A stretch of DNA of 64,000 bases from the NCBI RefSeq assembly GCF_029227915.1, contig NC_079883.1:30754001-30818000 (forward strand), read 5' to 3'. Of this stretch, positions 1 through 12,589 are shown piece after piece. The first letter of the stretch is position 1; every line of letters begins with the position of its first letter. The notes beneath the pieces are model-generated. The model was given only the letters and a program-made list of their open reading frames with translations, did not search any database and was not told the origin of the DNA. Origin of the DNA: Hydractinia symbiolongicarpus (lineage: Eukaryota > Cnidaria > Hydrozoa > Anthoathecata > Hydractiniidae). The translations under genes were made by a program, and so were the position numbers.

Positions 1-1429
1 TTTATTCAGCGTCTCATCTAAAATGAAAAAATTTTTGAAAACTACAAGTCTCATGCGTTTTAGTGGTAAAAAAAAAATTTAAAAAATCGTTCGGGAAATG
101 AGTTTACTCCCTGGGTACTTTCTTTGTATACTTTTGACTATGTGGGCCGAGTCTGGGATTTACGGGAAATCGCAGGTTTTTGTTTGCCGGCGATTAAACT
201 TCTTTTATTAAGCGTCTCCTCAAAAATGAAAACATTTTTGAAAACTACAAGTCTCATGCGTTTTAGTGGTGAAAAAATAAATTAAAAAATCGTTCGGGAA
301 ATGAGTTTACTCCCTGGGTACTTTCTTTGTATACTTTTGACTATACGGGCCGAGTCCGGGATTTACGGGAAATCGCGGGTTTTCGTTTGCCGGCGATTAA
401 ACTTCTTTTATTCAGCGTCTCATCAAAAATGAAAACATTTTTGAAAACTTCAAGTCTCATGCGTTTTAGTGGTGAAAAAATAAATTAAAAAATCGTTCGG
501 GAAATGAGTTTACTTCCTGGGTACTTTCTTTGTATACTTTTGACTATACGGGCCAAGTCCGGGATTTACGGGAAATCGCGGGTTTTCGTTTGCCGGCGAT
601 TAAACTTCTTTTATTCAGCGTCTCATAAAAAATGAAAACATTTTTGAAAACTACAAGTCTTATGCGTTTTAGTGGTGAAAAGATAATTTAAAAAATCGTT
701 TTGGAAATGAATTTACTCCCTGGGTACTTTCTTAGTATACATTCGACTATACGGGCCAAGCCCGGGATTTACGGCAAATCGTGGGATTTCGTTTGCCGGC
801 GATTAAACCTCTTTCATTAAGCGTCTCATCAAAAATGAAAACATTTTTGAAAACGGCAAGTCTCATGCGTTTTAGTGGTAAAAAAAAAATTTAAAAAATC
901 GTTCGGGAAATGAGTTTACTCCCTGGGTACTTTCTTTGTATACTTTTGACTATGCGGGCCGAGTCCGGGATTTACGGGAAATTGCAGGTTTTTGTTTGCC
1001 GGCGATTAAACTTCTTTTATTAAGCGTCTCATCAAAAATGAAAACATTTTTGAAAACTACAAGTCTCATGCGTTTTAGTGGTGAAAAAATAAATTAAAAA
1101 ATCGTTCGAGAAATGAGTTTACTCCCTGGGTACTTTCTTTGTATACTTTTGACTATACGGGCCGAGTCCGGGATTTACGGGAAATCGCGGGTTTTCGTTT
1201 GCCGGCGATTAAACTTCTTTTATTGAGCGTCTCATCAAAAATGAAAACATTTTTGAAAACTACAAGTCTCATGCGTTTTAATGGTGAAAAAATAAATTAA
1301 AAAATCGTTCGGGAAATGAGTTTACTTCCTGGGTACTTTCTTTGTATACTTTTGACTATACGGGCCAAGTCAGGGATTTACGGGAAACCGCGGGTTTTCG
1401 TTTGCCGGCGATTAAACTTCTTTTATTCA
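1..1429 (+). repeat. Satellite: left-edge mosaic of seven monomers
   Basis: Holds the tail of a truncated unit (1-8) and seven complete monomers starting at 9, 212, 415, 618, 821, 1024 and 1227. The run of three at 9-617 (markers atctaaaatgaaaaaattttt, gtgaaaaaataaatt, acttcaag) recurs at 19086-19694 and 21726-22334. Monomers at 821-1429 repeat the same sort of triplet with small changes (cgttcgag, ccaagtcaggg), suggesting an older 4-monomer offset. No gene seen. Confidence 0.85.
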
Positions 1430-3661
1430 GCGTCTCATCTAAAATGAAAAAATTTTTGAAAACTACAAGTCTCATGCGTTTTAGTGGTAAAAAAAAATTT
1501 TAAAAAATCGTTCGGGAAATGAGTTTACTTCCTGGGTACTTTCTTTGTATACTTTTGACTATACGGGCCAAGTCCGGGATTTACGGGAAATCGTGGGTTT
1601 TCGTGTGCCGGCGATTAAACTTCTTTTATTCAGCGTCTCATAAAAAATGAAAACATTTTTGAAAACTACAAGTCTTATGCGTTTTAGTGGTGAAAAGATA
1701 ATTTAAAAAATCGTTTTGGAAATGAGTTTACTCACAGGGTACTTTCTTTGTATACATTCGACTATACGGGCCAAGCCCGGGATTTACGGGAAATCGCGGG
1801 TTTTCGTTTGCCGGCGATTAAACCACTTTTATTCAGCGTCTCATCAAAAATGAAAACATTTTTGAAAACTACAAGTCTCATGCGTTTTAGTGGTAAAAAA
1901 AAAAATTAAAAAATCTTTCGGGAAATGAGTTTACTCCCTGGGTACTTTCTTAGTATACATTCGACTATACGGGCCAAGCCCGAGATTTACGGCAAATCGT
2001 GGGATTTCGTTTGCCGGCGATTAAACCTCTTTCATTAAGCGTCTCATCAAAAATGAAAACATTTTTGAAAACGGCAAGTCTCATGCGTTTTAGTGGTGAA
2101 AAAATAATTTAAAAAATCGTTCGGGAAATGAGTTTACTCCCTGGGTACTTTCTTTGTATACTTTTGACTATGCGGGCCGAGTCCGGGGTTTACGGGAAAT
2201 CGCGGTTTTTTGTTTGCCGGCGATTAAACTTCTTTTATTTAGCGTCTTATCTAAAATGAAAAAAATTTTGAAAACTACAAGTCTCATGCGTTTTAGTGGT
2301 GAAAAAATAAATTAAAAAATCGTTCGGGAAATGAGTTTACTTCCTGGGTACTTTCTTTGTATACTTTTGACTATACGGGCCAAGTCCGGGATTTACGGGA
2401 AATCGCGGGTTTTGTTTGCCGGCGATTAAACTTCTTTTATTCAGCGTCTCATAAAAAATGAAAACATTTTTGAAAACTACAAGTCTGATGCATTTTAGTG
2501 GTGAAAAAAATAATTTAAAAAATCGTTCTGGAAATGAGTTTACTCACAGGGTACTTTCTTTGTATACATTCGACTATACGGGCCAAGCCCGGGATTCACG
2601 GGAAATCGCGGGTTTTCGTTTGCCGGCGATTAAACCTCTTTCATTAAGCGTCTCACCAAAAATGAAAACATTTTTGAAAACTACAAGTCTCATGCGTTTT
2701 AGGGGTAAAAAGAAAATTTAAAAAATCGTTCGGGAAATGAGTTTACTCCCTGGGTACTTTCTTTGTATACATTCGACTGTACGAGCCAAGCCCGGGATTT
2801 ACGAGAAATCGCAGGTTTTCGTTTGCCGGCGATTAAACCACTTTTATTCAGCGTCTCCTCAAAAATGAAAACATTTTTGAAAACTACAAGTCTCATGCGT
2901 TTTAGTGGTAAAAAAAAATTTAAAAAATCGTTCGGGAAATGAGTTTACTCCCTGGGTACTTTCTTTGTATACATTCGACTATACGGGCCAAGCCCGGGAT
3001 TTACGGGAAATCGCGGGATTTCTTTTGCCGGCGATTAAACCTCTTTCATTAAGCGTCTCATCAAAAATGAAAACATTTTTGAAAACTGCAAGTCTCATGC
3101 GTTTTAGTGGTGAAAAGATAATTTGAAAAATCGTTTTGGAAATGAGTTTACTGACAGGGTACTTTCTTTGTATACATTCGACTATACGGGCCAAGCCCGG
3201 GAGTTACGGGAAATCGCGGGTTTTCGTTTGCCGGCGATTAAACCTCTTTCATTAAGCGTCTCATCAAAAATGAAAACATTTTTGAAAACTGCAAGTCTCA
3301 TGCGTTTTAGTGGTGAAAAGATAATTTAAAAAATCGTTTTGCAATTGAGTTTACCCACAGGGTACTTTCTTTGTATACATTCGACTATACGGGCCAAGCC
3401 CGGGATTTACGGGAAATCGCGGGTTTTCGTTTGCCGGCGATTAAACTTGTTTTATTCAGCGTCTCATCAAAAATGAAAACATTTTTAAAAACTGCAAGTC
3501 TCATGGGCTTTAGTGGTGAAATAATAATTTAAAAAATCGTTCGGGAAATGAGTTTACACCCTGGGTACTTTCTTTGTATAATTTTGACTATACGAGCGGA
3601 GTCCGTGATTTACGGGAAGTCGCGGGTTTTCATTTGAGGGCGATTAAACTTCTTTTATTCA
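1430..3661 (+). repeat. 11-monomer higher-order repeat, copy 1
   Basis: Eleven monomers starting with atctaaaatgaaaaaattttt at 1430 and ending with the tgagggcg unit. The same ordered variants reappear at 5285-7517, an offset of 3855 bp. Shared private features include tcttagtatac with cccgaga, the ccggggtt unit, the ttttgtttgcc one-base deletion, the attcacggg unit, actgtacgagcc and the tgagggcg end. This copy contains the first of two tandem 7-monomer blocks (2242-3661). Confidence 0.9.
2242..3661 (+). repeat. 7-monomer tandem higher-order repeat, copy 1 (1420 bp)
   Basis: Seven monomers, one of 204 bp (2444) and two of 202 bp, carrying in order: cttatctaaaatg; gatgcattttag with attcacggg; taggggtaaaaag with actgtacgagcc; cctcaaaaatg with a one-A-short tract; gaaaagata with ctgacaggg; gcaattgag; catgggc with tgagggcg. 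The next 1420 bp repeat the same series. I saw only about three base differences between the two copies (near 2995, 3023 and 3631), so they are at least 99.7% identical. Confidence 0.95.
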
Positions 3662-5081
3662 GCGTCTTATCTAAAATGAAAAAAATTTTGAAAACTACAA
3701 GTCTCATGCGTTTTAGTGGTGAAAAAATAAATTAAAAAATCGTTCGGGAAATGAGTTTACTTCCTGGGTACTTTCTTTGTATACTTTTGACTATACGGGC
3801 CAAGTCCGGGATTTACGGGAAATCGCGGGTTTTGTTTGCCGGCGATTAAACTTCTTTTATTCAGCGTCTCATAAAAAATGAAAACATTTTTGAAAACTAC
3901 AAGTCTGATGCATTTTAGTGGTGAAAAAAATAATTTAAAAAATCGTTCTGGAAATGAGTTTACTCACAGGGTACTTTCTTTGTATACATTCGACTATACG
4001 GGCCAAGCCCGGGATTCACGGGAAATCGCGGGTTTTCGTTTGCCGGCGATTAAACCTCTTTCATTAAGCGTCTCACCAAAAATGAAAACATTTTTGAAAA
4101 CTACAAGTCTCATGCGTTTTAGGGGTAAAAAGAAAATTTAAAAAATCGTTCGGGAAATGAGTTTACTCCCTGGGTACTTTCTTTGTATACATTCGACTGT
4201 ACGAGCCAAGCCCGGGATTTACGAGAAATCGCAGGTTTTCGTTTGCCGGCGATTAAACCACTTTTATTCAGCGTCTCCTCAAAAATGAAAACATTTTTGA
4301 AAACTACAAGTCTCATGCGTTTTAGTGGTAAAAAAAAATTTAAAAAATCGTTCGGGAAATGAGTTTACTCCCTGGGTACTTTCTTTGTATACATTCGACT
4401 ATACGAGCCAAGCCCGGGATTTACGGGAAATCGCGGGATTTCGTTTGCCGGCGATTAAACCTCTTTCATTAAGCGTCTCATCAAAAATGAAAACATTTTT
4501 GAAAACTGCAAGTCTCATGCGTTTTAGTGGTGAAAAGATAATTTGAAAAATCGTTTTGGAAATGAGTTTACTGACAGGGTACTTTCTTTGTATACATTCG
4601 ACTATACGGGCCAAGCCCGGGAGTTACGGGAAATCGCGGGTTTTCGTTTGCCGGCGATTAAACCTCTTTCATTAAGCGTCTCATCAAAAATGAAAACATT
4701 TTTGAAAACTGCAAGTCTCATGCGTTTTAGTGGTGAAAAGATAATTTAAAAAATCGTTTTGCAATTGAGTTTACCCACAGGGTACTTTCTTTGTATACAT
4801 TCGACTATACGGGCCAAGCCCGGGATTTACGGGAAATCGCGGGTTTTCGTTTGCCGGCGATTAAACTTGTTTTATTCAGCGTCTCATCAAAAATGAAAAC
4901 ATTTTTAAAAACTGCAAGTCTCATGGGCTTTAGTGGTGAAATAATAATTTAAAAAATCGTTCGGGAAATGAGTTTACACCCTGGGTACTTTCTTTGTATA
5001 ATTTTGACTATACGAGCGGAGTCCGTGATTTACGGGAAGTCGCGGGTTTTCGTTTGAGGGCGATTAAACTTCTTTTATTCA
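3662..5081 (+). repeat. 7-monomer tandem higher-order repeat, copy 2 (1420 bp)
   Basis: Immediate tandem copy of 2242-3661, including the 202- and 204-bp units at the same places. Differences seen are tacgagcc for tacgggcc, tcgtttgcc for tcttttgcc, and cgtttgaggg for catttgaggg. It ends where the chimeric monomer at 5082 begins. Confidence 0.95.
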
Positions 5082-5284
5082 GCGTCTCATCAAAAATGAA
5101 AACATTTTTAAAAACTACAAGTCTCATGGGCTTTAGTGGTGAAAAAATAAATTAAAAAATCGTTCGAGAAATGAGTTTACTCCCTGGGTACTTTCTTTGT
5201 ATACTTTTGACTATACGGGCCAAGTCAGGGATTTACGGGAAATCGCGGGTTTTCGTTTGCCGGCGATTAAACTTCTTTTATTCA
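5082..5284 (+). repeat. Chimeric monomer at duplication junction
   Basis: The left half (tttttaaaaac, catgggcttt) resembles the unit that normally follows the tgagggcg monomer, as at 7518. The right half (gtgaaaaaataaatt, cgttcgag, ccaagtcaggg) resembles the units at 1024 and 1227. It sits between the 7-mer tandem and the second 11-mer copy, so it looks like the product of an in-register recombination event within one monomer. Confidence 0.7.
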
Positions 5285-7517
5285 GCGTCTCATCTAAAAT
5301 GAAAAATTTTTTGAAAACTACAAGTCTCATGCGTTTTAGTGGTAAAAAAAAAATTTAAAAAATCGTTCGGGAAATGAGTTTACTTCCTGGGTACTTTCTT
5401 TGTATACTTTTGACTATACGGGCCAAGTCCGGGATTTACGGGAAATCGTGGGTTTTTTTTTGCCGGCGATTAAACTTCTTTTATTCAGCGTCTCATAAAA
5501 AATGAAAACATTTTTGAAAACTACAAGTCTTATGCGTTTTAGTGGTGAAAAGATAATTTAAAAAATCGTTTTGGAAATGAGTTTACTCACAGGGTACTTT
5601 CTTTGTATACATTCGACTATACGGGCCAAGCCCGGGATTTACGGGAAATCGCGGGTTTTCGTTTGCCGGCGATTAAACCACTTTTATTCAGCGTCTCATC
5701 AAAAATGAAAACATTTTTGAAAACTACAAGTCTCATGCGTTTTAGTGGTAAAAAAAAAAATTAAAAAATCTTTCGGGAAATGAGTTTACTCCCTGGGTAC
5801 TTTCTTAGTATACATTCGACTATACGGGCCAAGCCCGAGATTTACGGCAAATCGTGGGATTTCGTTTGCCGGCGATTAAACCTCTTTCATTAAGCGTCTC
5901 ATCAAAAATGAAAACATTTTTGAAAACGGCAAGTCTCATGCGTTTTAGTGGTGAAAAAATAATTTAAAAAATCGTTCGGGAAATGAGTTTACTCCCTGGG
6001 TACTTTCTTTGTATACTTTTGACTATGCGGGCCGAGTCCGGGGTTTACGGGAAATCGCGGTTTTTTGTTTGCCGGCGATTAAACTTCTTTTATTTAGCGT
6101 CTTATCTAAAATGAAAAAAATTTTGAAAACTACAAGTCTCATGCGTTTTAGTGGTGAAAAAATAAATTAAAAAATCGTTCGGGAAATGAGTTTACTTCCT
6201 GGGTACTTTCTTTGTATACTTTTGACTATACGGGCCAAGTCCGGGATTTACGGGAAATCGCGGGTTTTGTTTGCCGGCGATTAAACTTCTTTTATTCAGC
6301 GTCTCATAAAAAATGAAAACATTTTTGAAAACTACAAGTCTTATGCATTTTAGTGGTGAAAAAAATAATTTAAAAAATCGTTCTGGAAATGAGTTTACTC
6401 ACAGGGTACTTTCTTTGTATACATTCGACTATACGGGCCAAGCCCGGGATTCACGGGAAATCGCGGGTTTTCGTTTGCCGGCGATTAAACCTCTTTCATT
6501 AAGCGTCTCACCAAAAATGAAAACATTTTTGAAAACTACAAGTCTCATGCGTTTTAGGGGTAAAAAGAAAATTTAAAAAATCGTTAGGGAAATGAGTTTA
6601 CTCCCTGGGTACTTTCTTTGTATACATTCGACTGTACGAGCCAAGCCCGGGATTTACGAGAAATCGCGGGTTTTCGTTTGCCGGCGATTAAACCACTTTT
6701 ATTCAGCGTCTCCTCAAAAATGAAAACATTTTTGAAAACTACAAGTCTCATGCGTTTTAGTGGTAAAAAAAAAATTTAAAAAATCGTTCGGGAAATGAGT
6801 TTACTCCCTGGGTACTTTCTTTGTATACATTCGACTATACGGGCCAAGCCCGGGATTTACGGGAAATCGCGGGATTTCGTTTGCCGGCGATTAAACCTCT
6901 TTCCTTAAGCGTCTCATCAAAAATGAAAACATTTTTGAAAACTGCAAGTCTCATGCGTTTTAGTGGTGAAAAGATAATTTGAAAAATCGTTTTGGAAATG
7001 AGTTTACTGACAGGGTACTTTCTTTGTATACATTCGACTATACGGGCCAAGCCCGGGAGTTACGGGAAATCGCGGGTTTTCGTTTGCCGGCGATTAAACC
7101 TCTTTCATTAAGCGTCTCATCAAAAATGAAAACATTTTTGAAAACTGCAAGTCTCATGCGTTTTAGTGGTGAAAAGATAATTTAAAAAATCGTTTTGCAA
7201 TTGAGTTTACTCACAGGGTACTTTCTTTGTATACATTCGACTATACGGGCCAAGCCCGGGATTTACGGGAAATCGCGGTTTTTCGTTTGCCGGCGATTAA
7301 ACTTGTTTTATTCAGCGTCTCATCAAAAATGAAAACATTTTTAAAAACTGCAAGTCTCATGGGCTTTAGTGGTGAAATAATAATTTAAAAAATCGTTCGG
7401 GAAATGAGTTTACACCCTGGGTACTTTCTTTGTATAATTTTGACTATACGAGCGGAGTCCGTGATTTACGGGAAGTCGCGGGTTTTCGTTTGAGGGCGAT
7501 TAAACTTCTTTTATTCA
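5285..7517 (+). repeat. 11-monomer higher-order repeat, copy 2
   Basis: Repeats 1430-3661 in the same order after a 3855-bp offset. Its internal 7-mer (6097-7517) is a third copy of the block at 2242 and 3662. Small private changes include gaaaaattttttg near 5299, gggttttttttgcc near 5452, gttaggg near 6585, ctttccttaag near 6899 and a full-length A tract at 6706 that restores 203 bp. Confidence 0.9.
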
Positions 7518-9748
7518 GCGTCTCATCAAAAATGAAAACATTTTTAAAAACTACAAGTCTCATGGGCTTTAGTGGTTAAATAATAATTTAAAAAATCGTT
7601 CGGTAAATGCGTTTACCCCCTGGGTACTTTCTTTGTATACTTTTGACTATACGGGCCGAGTCCGGGATTTACGGGAAATCGCAGGTTTCCGTTTGCCGGC
7701 GATTAAACTTTTTTTATTCAGCGTCTCATCAAAAATGAAAACATTTTTGAAAACTACAAGTCTCATGCGTTTTAGTGGTGAAAAAATAATTTAAAAAATT
7801 GTTCGGGAAATGAGTTTACTCCATGGGTACTTTCTTTGTATACTTTTGACTATACGGGCCGAGTCCGGGATTTACGGGAAATCGCAGGTTTTCGTTTGCC
7901 GGCGATTAAACTTCTTTTATTCAGCGTCTCATCAAAAATGAAAACATTTTTGAAAACTACAAGTCTCATGCGTTTTAGTGGTGAAAAAATAAATTAAAAA
8001 ATCGTTCGGGAAATGAGTTTACACCCTGGGTACTTTCTTTGTATACTTTTGCCTATACGGGCCGAGTCCGGGATTTACGGGAAGTCGCGGGTTTTCGTTT
8101 GCCGGCGATTAAACTTCTTTTATTCAGCGTCTCATCAAAAATGAAAACATTTTTAAAAACTACAAGTCTCATGGGCTTTAGTGGTGAAATAATAATTTAA
8201 AAAATCGTTCGGGAAATGAGTTTACTCCCTGGGTACTTTCTTTGTATACTTTTGACTATACGGGCCGAGTCCGGATTTACGGGAAGTCGCGGGTTTTCGT
8301 TTGCCGGCGATTAAACTTCTTTTATTCAGCGTCTCATCAAAAATGAAAACATTTTTAAAAACTACAAGTCTTATGCGTTTTAGTGGTGAAAAAAATAATT
8401 TAAAAAATCGTTCTGGAAATGAGTTTACTCACAGGGTACTTTCTTTGTATACATTCGACTATACGGGCCAAGCCCGGGATTCACGGGAAATCGCGGGTTT
8501 TCGTTTGCCGGCGATTAAACCTCCTTCATTAAGCGTCTCACCAAAAATGAAAAAATTTTTGAAAACTACAAGTCTCATGCGTTTTAGTGGTAAAAAGAAA
8601 ATTTAAAAAATCGTTCGGGAAATGAGTTTACTCCCTGGGTACTTTCTTTGTATACATTCGACTGTACGAGCCAAGCCCGGGATTTACGAGAAATCGCGGG
8701 TTTTCGTTTGCCGGCGATTAAACCACTTTTATTCAGCGTCTCCTCAAAAATAAAATCATTTTTGAAAACTACAAGTCTCATGCGTTTTAGTGGTAAAAAA
8801 AAATTTAAAAAATCGTTCGGGAAATGAGTTTACTCCCTGGGTACTTTCTTTGTGTACATTCGACTATACGGGCCAAGCCCGGGATTTACGGGAAATCGCG
8901 GGTTTTCGTTTGCCGGCGATTAAACTTGTTTTATTCAGCGTCTCATCAAAAATAAAAACATTTTTAAAAACTGCAAGTCTCATGGGCTTTAGTGGTGAAA
9001 TAATAATTTAAAAAATCGTTCGGGAAATGAGTTTACACCCTGGGTACTTTCTTTGTATAATTTTGACTATACGAGCCGAGTCCGTGATTTACGGGAAGTC
9101 GCGGGTTTTCGTTTGAGGGCGATTAAACTTCTTTTATTCAGCGTCTCATCAAAAATGAAAACATTTTTAAAAACTGCAAGTCTCATGGGCTTTAGTGGTT
9201 AAATAATAATTTAAAAAATCGTTCGGTAAATGCGTTTACCCCCTGGGTACTTTCTTTGTATACTTTTGACTATACGGGCCGAGTCCGGGATTTACGGGAA
9301 ATCGCAGGTTTTCGTTTGCCGGCGATTAAACTTTTTTTATTCAGCGTCTCATCAAAAATGAAAACATTTTTGAAAACTACAAGTCTCATGCGTTTTAGTG
9401 GTGAAAAAATAATTTAAAAAATCGTTCGGGAAATGAGTTTACTCCATGGGTACTTTCTTTGTATACTTTTGACTATACGGGCTGAGTCCAGGATTTACGG
9501 GAAATCGCAGGTTTTCGTTTGCCGGCGATTAAACTTCTTTTATTCAGCGTCTCATCAAAAATAAAAACATTTTTGAAAACTACAAGTCCCATGGGCTTTA
9601 GTGGTGAAATAATAATTTAAAAAATCGTTCGGGAAATGAGTTTACTCCCTGGGTACTTTCTTTGTATACTTTTGACTATACGGGCCGAGTCCGGATTTAC
9701 GGGAAGTCGCGGGTTTTCGTTTGCCGGCGATTAAACTTCTTTTATTCA
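7518..9748 (+). repeat. Satellite: partial 8-monomer duplication
   Basis: The units at 7315, 7518 and 7721 (tgagggcg; gttaaataa with cggtaaatgcg and ccccctggg; tccatggg) recur at 8938, 9141 and 9344, an offset of 1623 bp, eight monomers. Between them at 8329-8937 is a shortened 7-mer block in which the ctgacaggg and gcaattgag units are missing and a cctcaaaaat unit runs straight into the cttgttttattcag tail. No gene seen. Confidence 0.8.
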
Positions 9749-11371
9749 GCGTCTCATCAAAAATGAAAACATTTTTAAAAACTACAAGTCTCAAGCGTTT
9801 TAGTGGTGAAAAAAAAATTTAAAAAATCGTTCGGGAAATGAGTTTACTCCCTGGGTACTTTCTTTGTATACTTTTGACTATACAGGCCGAGTCCGGATTT
9901 ACGGGAAGTCGCGGGTTTTCGTTTACCGGCGATTAAACTTCTTTTATTCAGCGTCTCATCAAAAATGAAAACATTTTTAAAAACTACAAGTCTCAAGCGT
10001 TTTAGTGGGGAAAAAAAAATTTAAAAAATCGTTCGGGAAATGAGTTTACTCCCTGGGTGCTTTCTTTGTATACATTCGACTATACGGGCCAAGCCCGGGA
10101 TTTACGGGAAATCGCGGGATTTCGTTTGCCGGCGATTAAACCTCTTTCATTAAGCTTCTCATCAAAAATGAAAACATTTTTGAAAACTCCAAGTCTCAAG
10201 CGTTTTAGTGGTGAAAAAAAAATTTAAAAAATCGTTCGGGAAATGAGTTTACTCCCTGGGTACTTTCTTTGTATACATTCGACTATACGGGCCAAGCCCG
10301 GGATTTACGGAAAATCGCGGGATTTCGTTTGCCGGCGATTAAACCTCTTTCATTAAGCCTCTCATCAAAAATGAAAACATTTTTGAAAACTACAAGTCTC
10401 ATGCGTTTTAGTGGTAAAAAAAATATTTAAAAAATCGTTCGGGAAATGAGTTTACTCCCTGGGTACTTTCTTTGTATACTTTTGACTATACGGGCCGAGT
10501 CCGGGATTTACGGAAAATCGCAGGTTTTCGTTTGCCGGCGATTAAACTTCTTTTTTTCAGCGTCTCATCAAAAATGAAAACATTTTTGAAAACTACAAGT
10601 CTCATGCGTTTTAGTGGTGAAAAAATAAATTAAAAAATCGTTCGGGAAATGAGTTTACTTCCTGGGTACTTTCTTTGTATACTTTTGACTATACGGGCCA
10701 AGCCCGGGATTTACGGGAAATCGCGGGTTTTCGTTTGGCGGCGATTAAACTTCTTTTATTCAGCGTCTCATCAAAAATGAAAACATTTTTGACAACTACA
10801 AGTCTTATGCGTTTTAGTGGTGAAAAAATAATTTAAAAAATCTTTCTGGAAATGAGTTTACTCACAGGGTACTTTCTTTGTATACATTCGACTATACGGG
10901 CCAAGCCCGGGATTTACGGGAAATCGCGGGTTTTCGTTTGCCGGCGATTAAACCTCTTTCATTAAGCGTATCATCAAAAATGAAAATATTTTTGAAAACT
11001 ACAAGTCTCATGCGTTTTAGTGGTGAAATAGTAATTTAAAAAATCGTTCGGGAAATGAGTTTGCACCCTGGGTACTTTCTTTGTATACTTTTGCCTATAC
11101 GGGCCGAGTCCGGGATTTACGGGAAGTCGCGGGTTTTCGTTTGCCGGCGATTAAACCTCTTTCATTAAGCGTCTCATCAAAAATGAAAGCATTTTTGAAA
11201 ATTACAAGTCTCATGCGTTTTAGTGGTTAAAAAAAAATTTAAAAAATCGTTCGGGAAATGAGTTTACTCCCTGGGTACTTTCTTTGTATACATTCGACTA
11301 TACGGGCCAAGCCCGGGGTTTACGGGAAATCGCGGGTTTTCGTTTGCCGGCGATTAAACCTCTTTCATTAA
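9749..11371 (+). repeat. Diverged copy of the K 8-mer (1623 bp)
   Basis: Eight monomers in the order caagcg with ccggattta; caagcg with gggtgctttc; caagcg; gtaaaaaaaatattt; gtgaaaaaataaatt with cttcctggg; gacaac with ctttctgg; gtgaaatag with ttgcaccc; gaaagcattttt with gttaaaa. This is the same series as the near-identical tandem pair at 25988-29233, but with more private changes (tacaggcc, taccgg, gtggggaaa, actccaag, tttggcggcg). It is therefore an older or independently drifting copy about 16 kb away. Confidence 0.85.
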
Positions 11372-11777
11372 GCTTCTCATCAAAAATGAAAACATTTTTA
11401 AAAACTACAAGTCTCATGGGCTTTAGTGCTGAAATAATAATTTAAAAAATCGTTCGGGAAATGAGTTTACACCCTGGGTACTTTCTTTGTATACTTTTGA
11501 CTATACAAGCCGAGTCCGGGATTTACGGGAAATCGCTGGTTTTCCTTTGCCGGCGATTAAACTTCTTTTGTTCAGCGTCTGATCAAAAATGAAAACATTT
11601 TTGAAAACTACAAGTCTCAAGCGTTTTAGTGGTGAAAGAAAAATTTAAAAAATCGTTCGGGAAATGAGTTTATTCCCTGGGTAATTTCTTTGTATACATT
11701 CAACTATACGGGCCAAGCCCGGGATTTACGGGAAATCGCGGGATTTCGTTTGCCGGCGATTAAACCTCTTTCATTAA
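11372..11777 (+). repeat. Satellite: two linker monomers
   Basis: Two units between the diverged 8-mer and the 4-mer tandem. The first (gtgctgaaata, tcgctggttttcc, tttgttcag) and second (caagcg, gaaagaaaaattt, attccctggg) are relatives of the pair at 14417-14822, where they open the next 8-mer family. Confidence 0.75.
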
Positions 11778-12589
11778 GCGTCTCGTCAAAAATGAAAACA
11801 TTTTTGAAAACTAAAAGTCTCATGCGTTTTAGTGGTAAAAAAAAATTTTAAAAAATCGTTCGGGAAATGAGTTTACACCCTGGGTACTTTCTTTGTATAC
11901 TTTTGACTATACGGGCCGAGTCCGGGATTTACGGGAAATCGCAGGTTTTCGTTTGCCGGCGATTAAACTTCTTTTATTCAGCGTCTCATCAAAAATGAAA
12001 ACATTTTTGAAAACTACAAGTCTCATGCGTTTTAGTGGTGAAAAAATAATTTAAAAAATCGTTCGGGAAATGAGTTTACTCCCTGGGTACTTTCTTTGTA
12101 TACTTTTGACTATGCGGGCCGAGTCCGGGGTTTACGGGAAATGGCGGGTTTTCGTTTGCCGGCGATTAAACTTCTTTTATTCAGCGTCTGATCAAAAATG
12201 AAAACATTTTTGAAAACTACAAGTCTCAAGCTTTTTAGTGGTGAAAAAAAAATTTAAAAAATCGTTGGGGAAATAAGTTTACTCCCTGGGTACTTTCTTT
12301 GTATACATTCGACTATACGGGCCAAGCCCGGGATTTACGGGAAATCGCGTGATTTCGTTTGCCGGCGATTAAAGCTCTTTCATTAAGCGTCTTATCAAAA
12401 ATGAAAACATTTTTGAAAACTACAAGTCTCATGCGTTTTAGTGGTGAAAAGATAATTTAAAAAATCGTTTTGGAAATTAGTTTACTCACAGGGTACTTTC
12501 TTTGTATACATTCGACTATACGGGCCAAGCCCGGGATTTACGGGAAATCGCGGGTTTTCGCTTGCCGGCGATTAAACCACTTTTATTCA
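11778..12589 (+). repeat. 4-monomer tandem repeat, copy 1 (812 bp)
   Basis: Four 203-bp units: ttacaccc with cgcagg; gtgaaaaaataattt with tgcgggcc and aaatggcggg; caagcttttt with cgttgggg and aataag; gaaaagata with aaattag and cgcttgcc. The next 812 bp repeat the series, including the private aaatggcggg, cgttggggaaataag and cgcttgcc changes. Confidence 0.92.

Noticed and set aside
881-897. Length changes in the A tract (about 8-12 A) as real variants
   Set aside because: Single-base differences in homopolymers are a common residual error in long-read assemblies, so they were used as markers only when linked to other changes.
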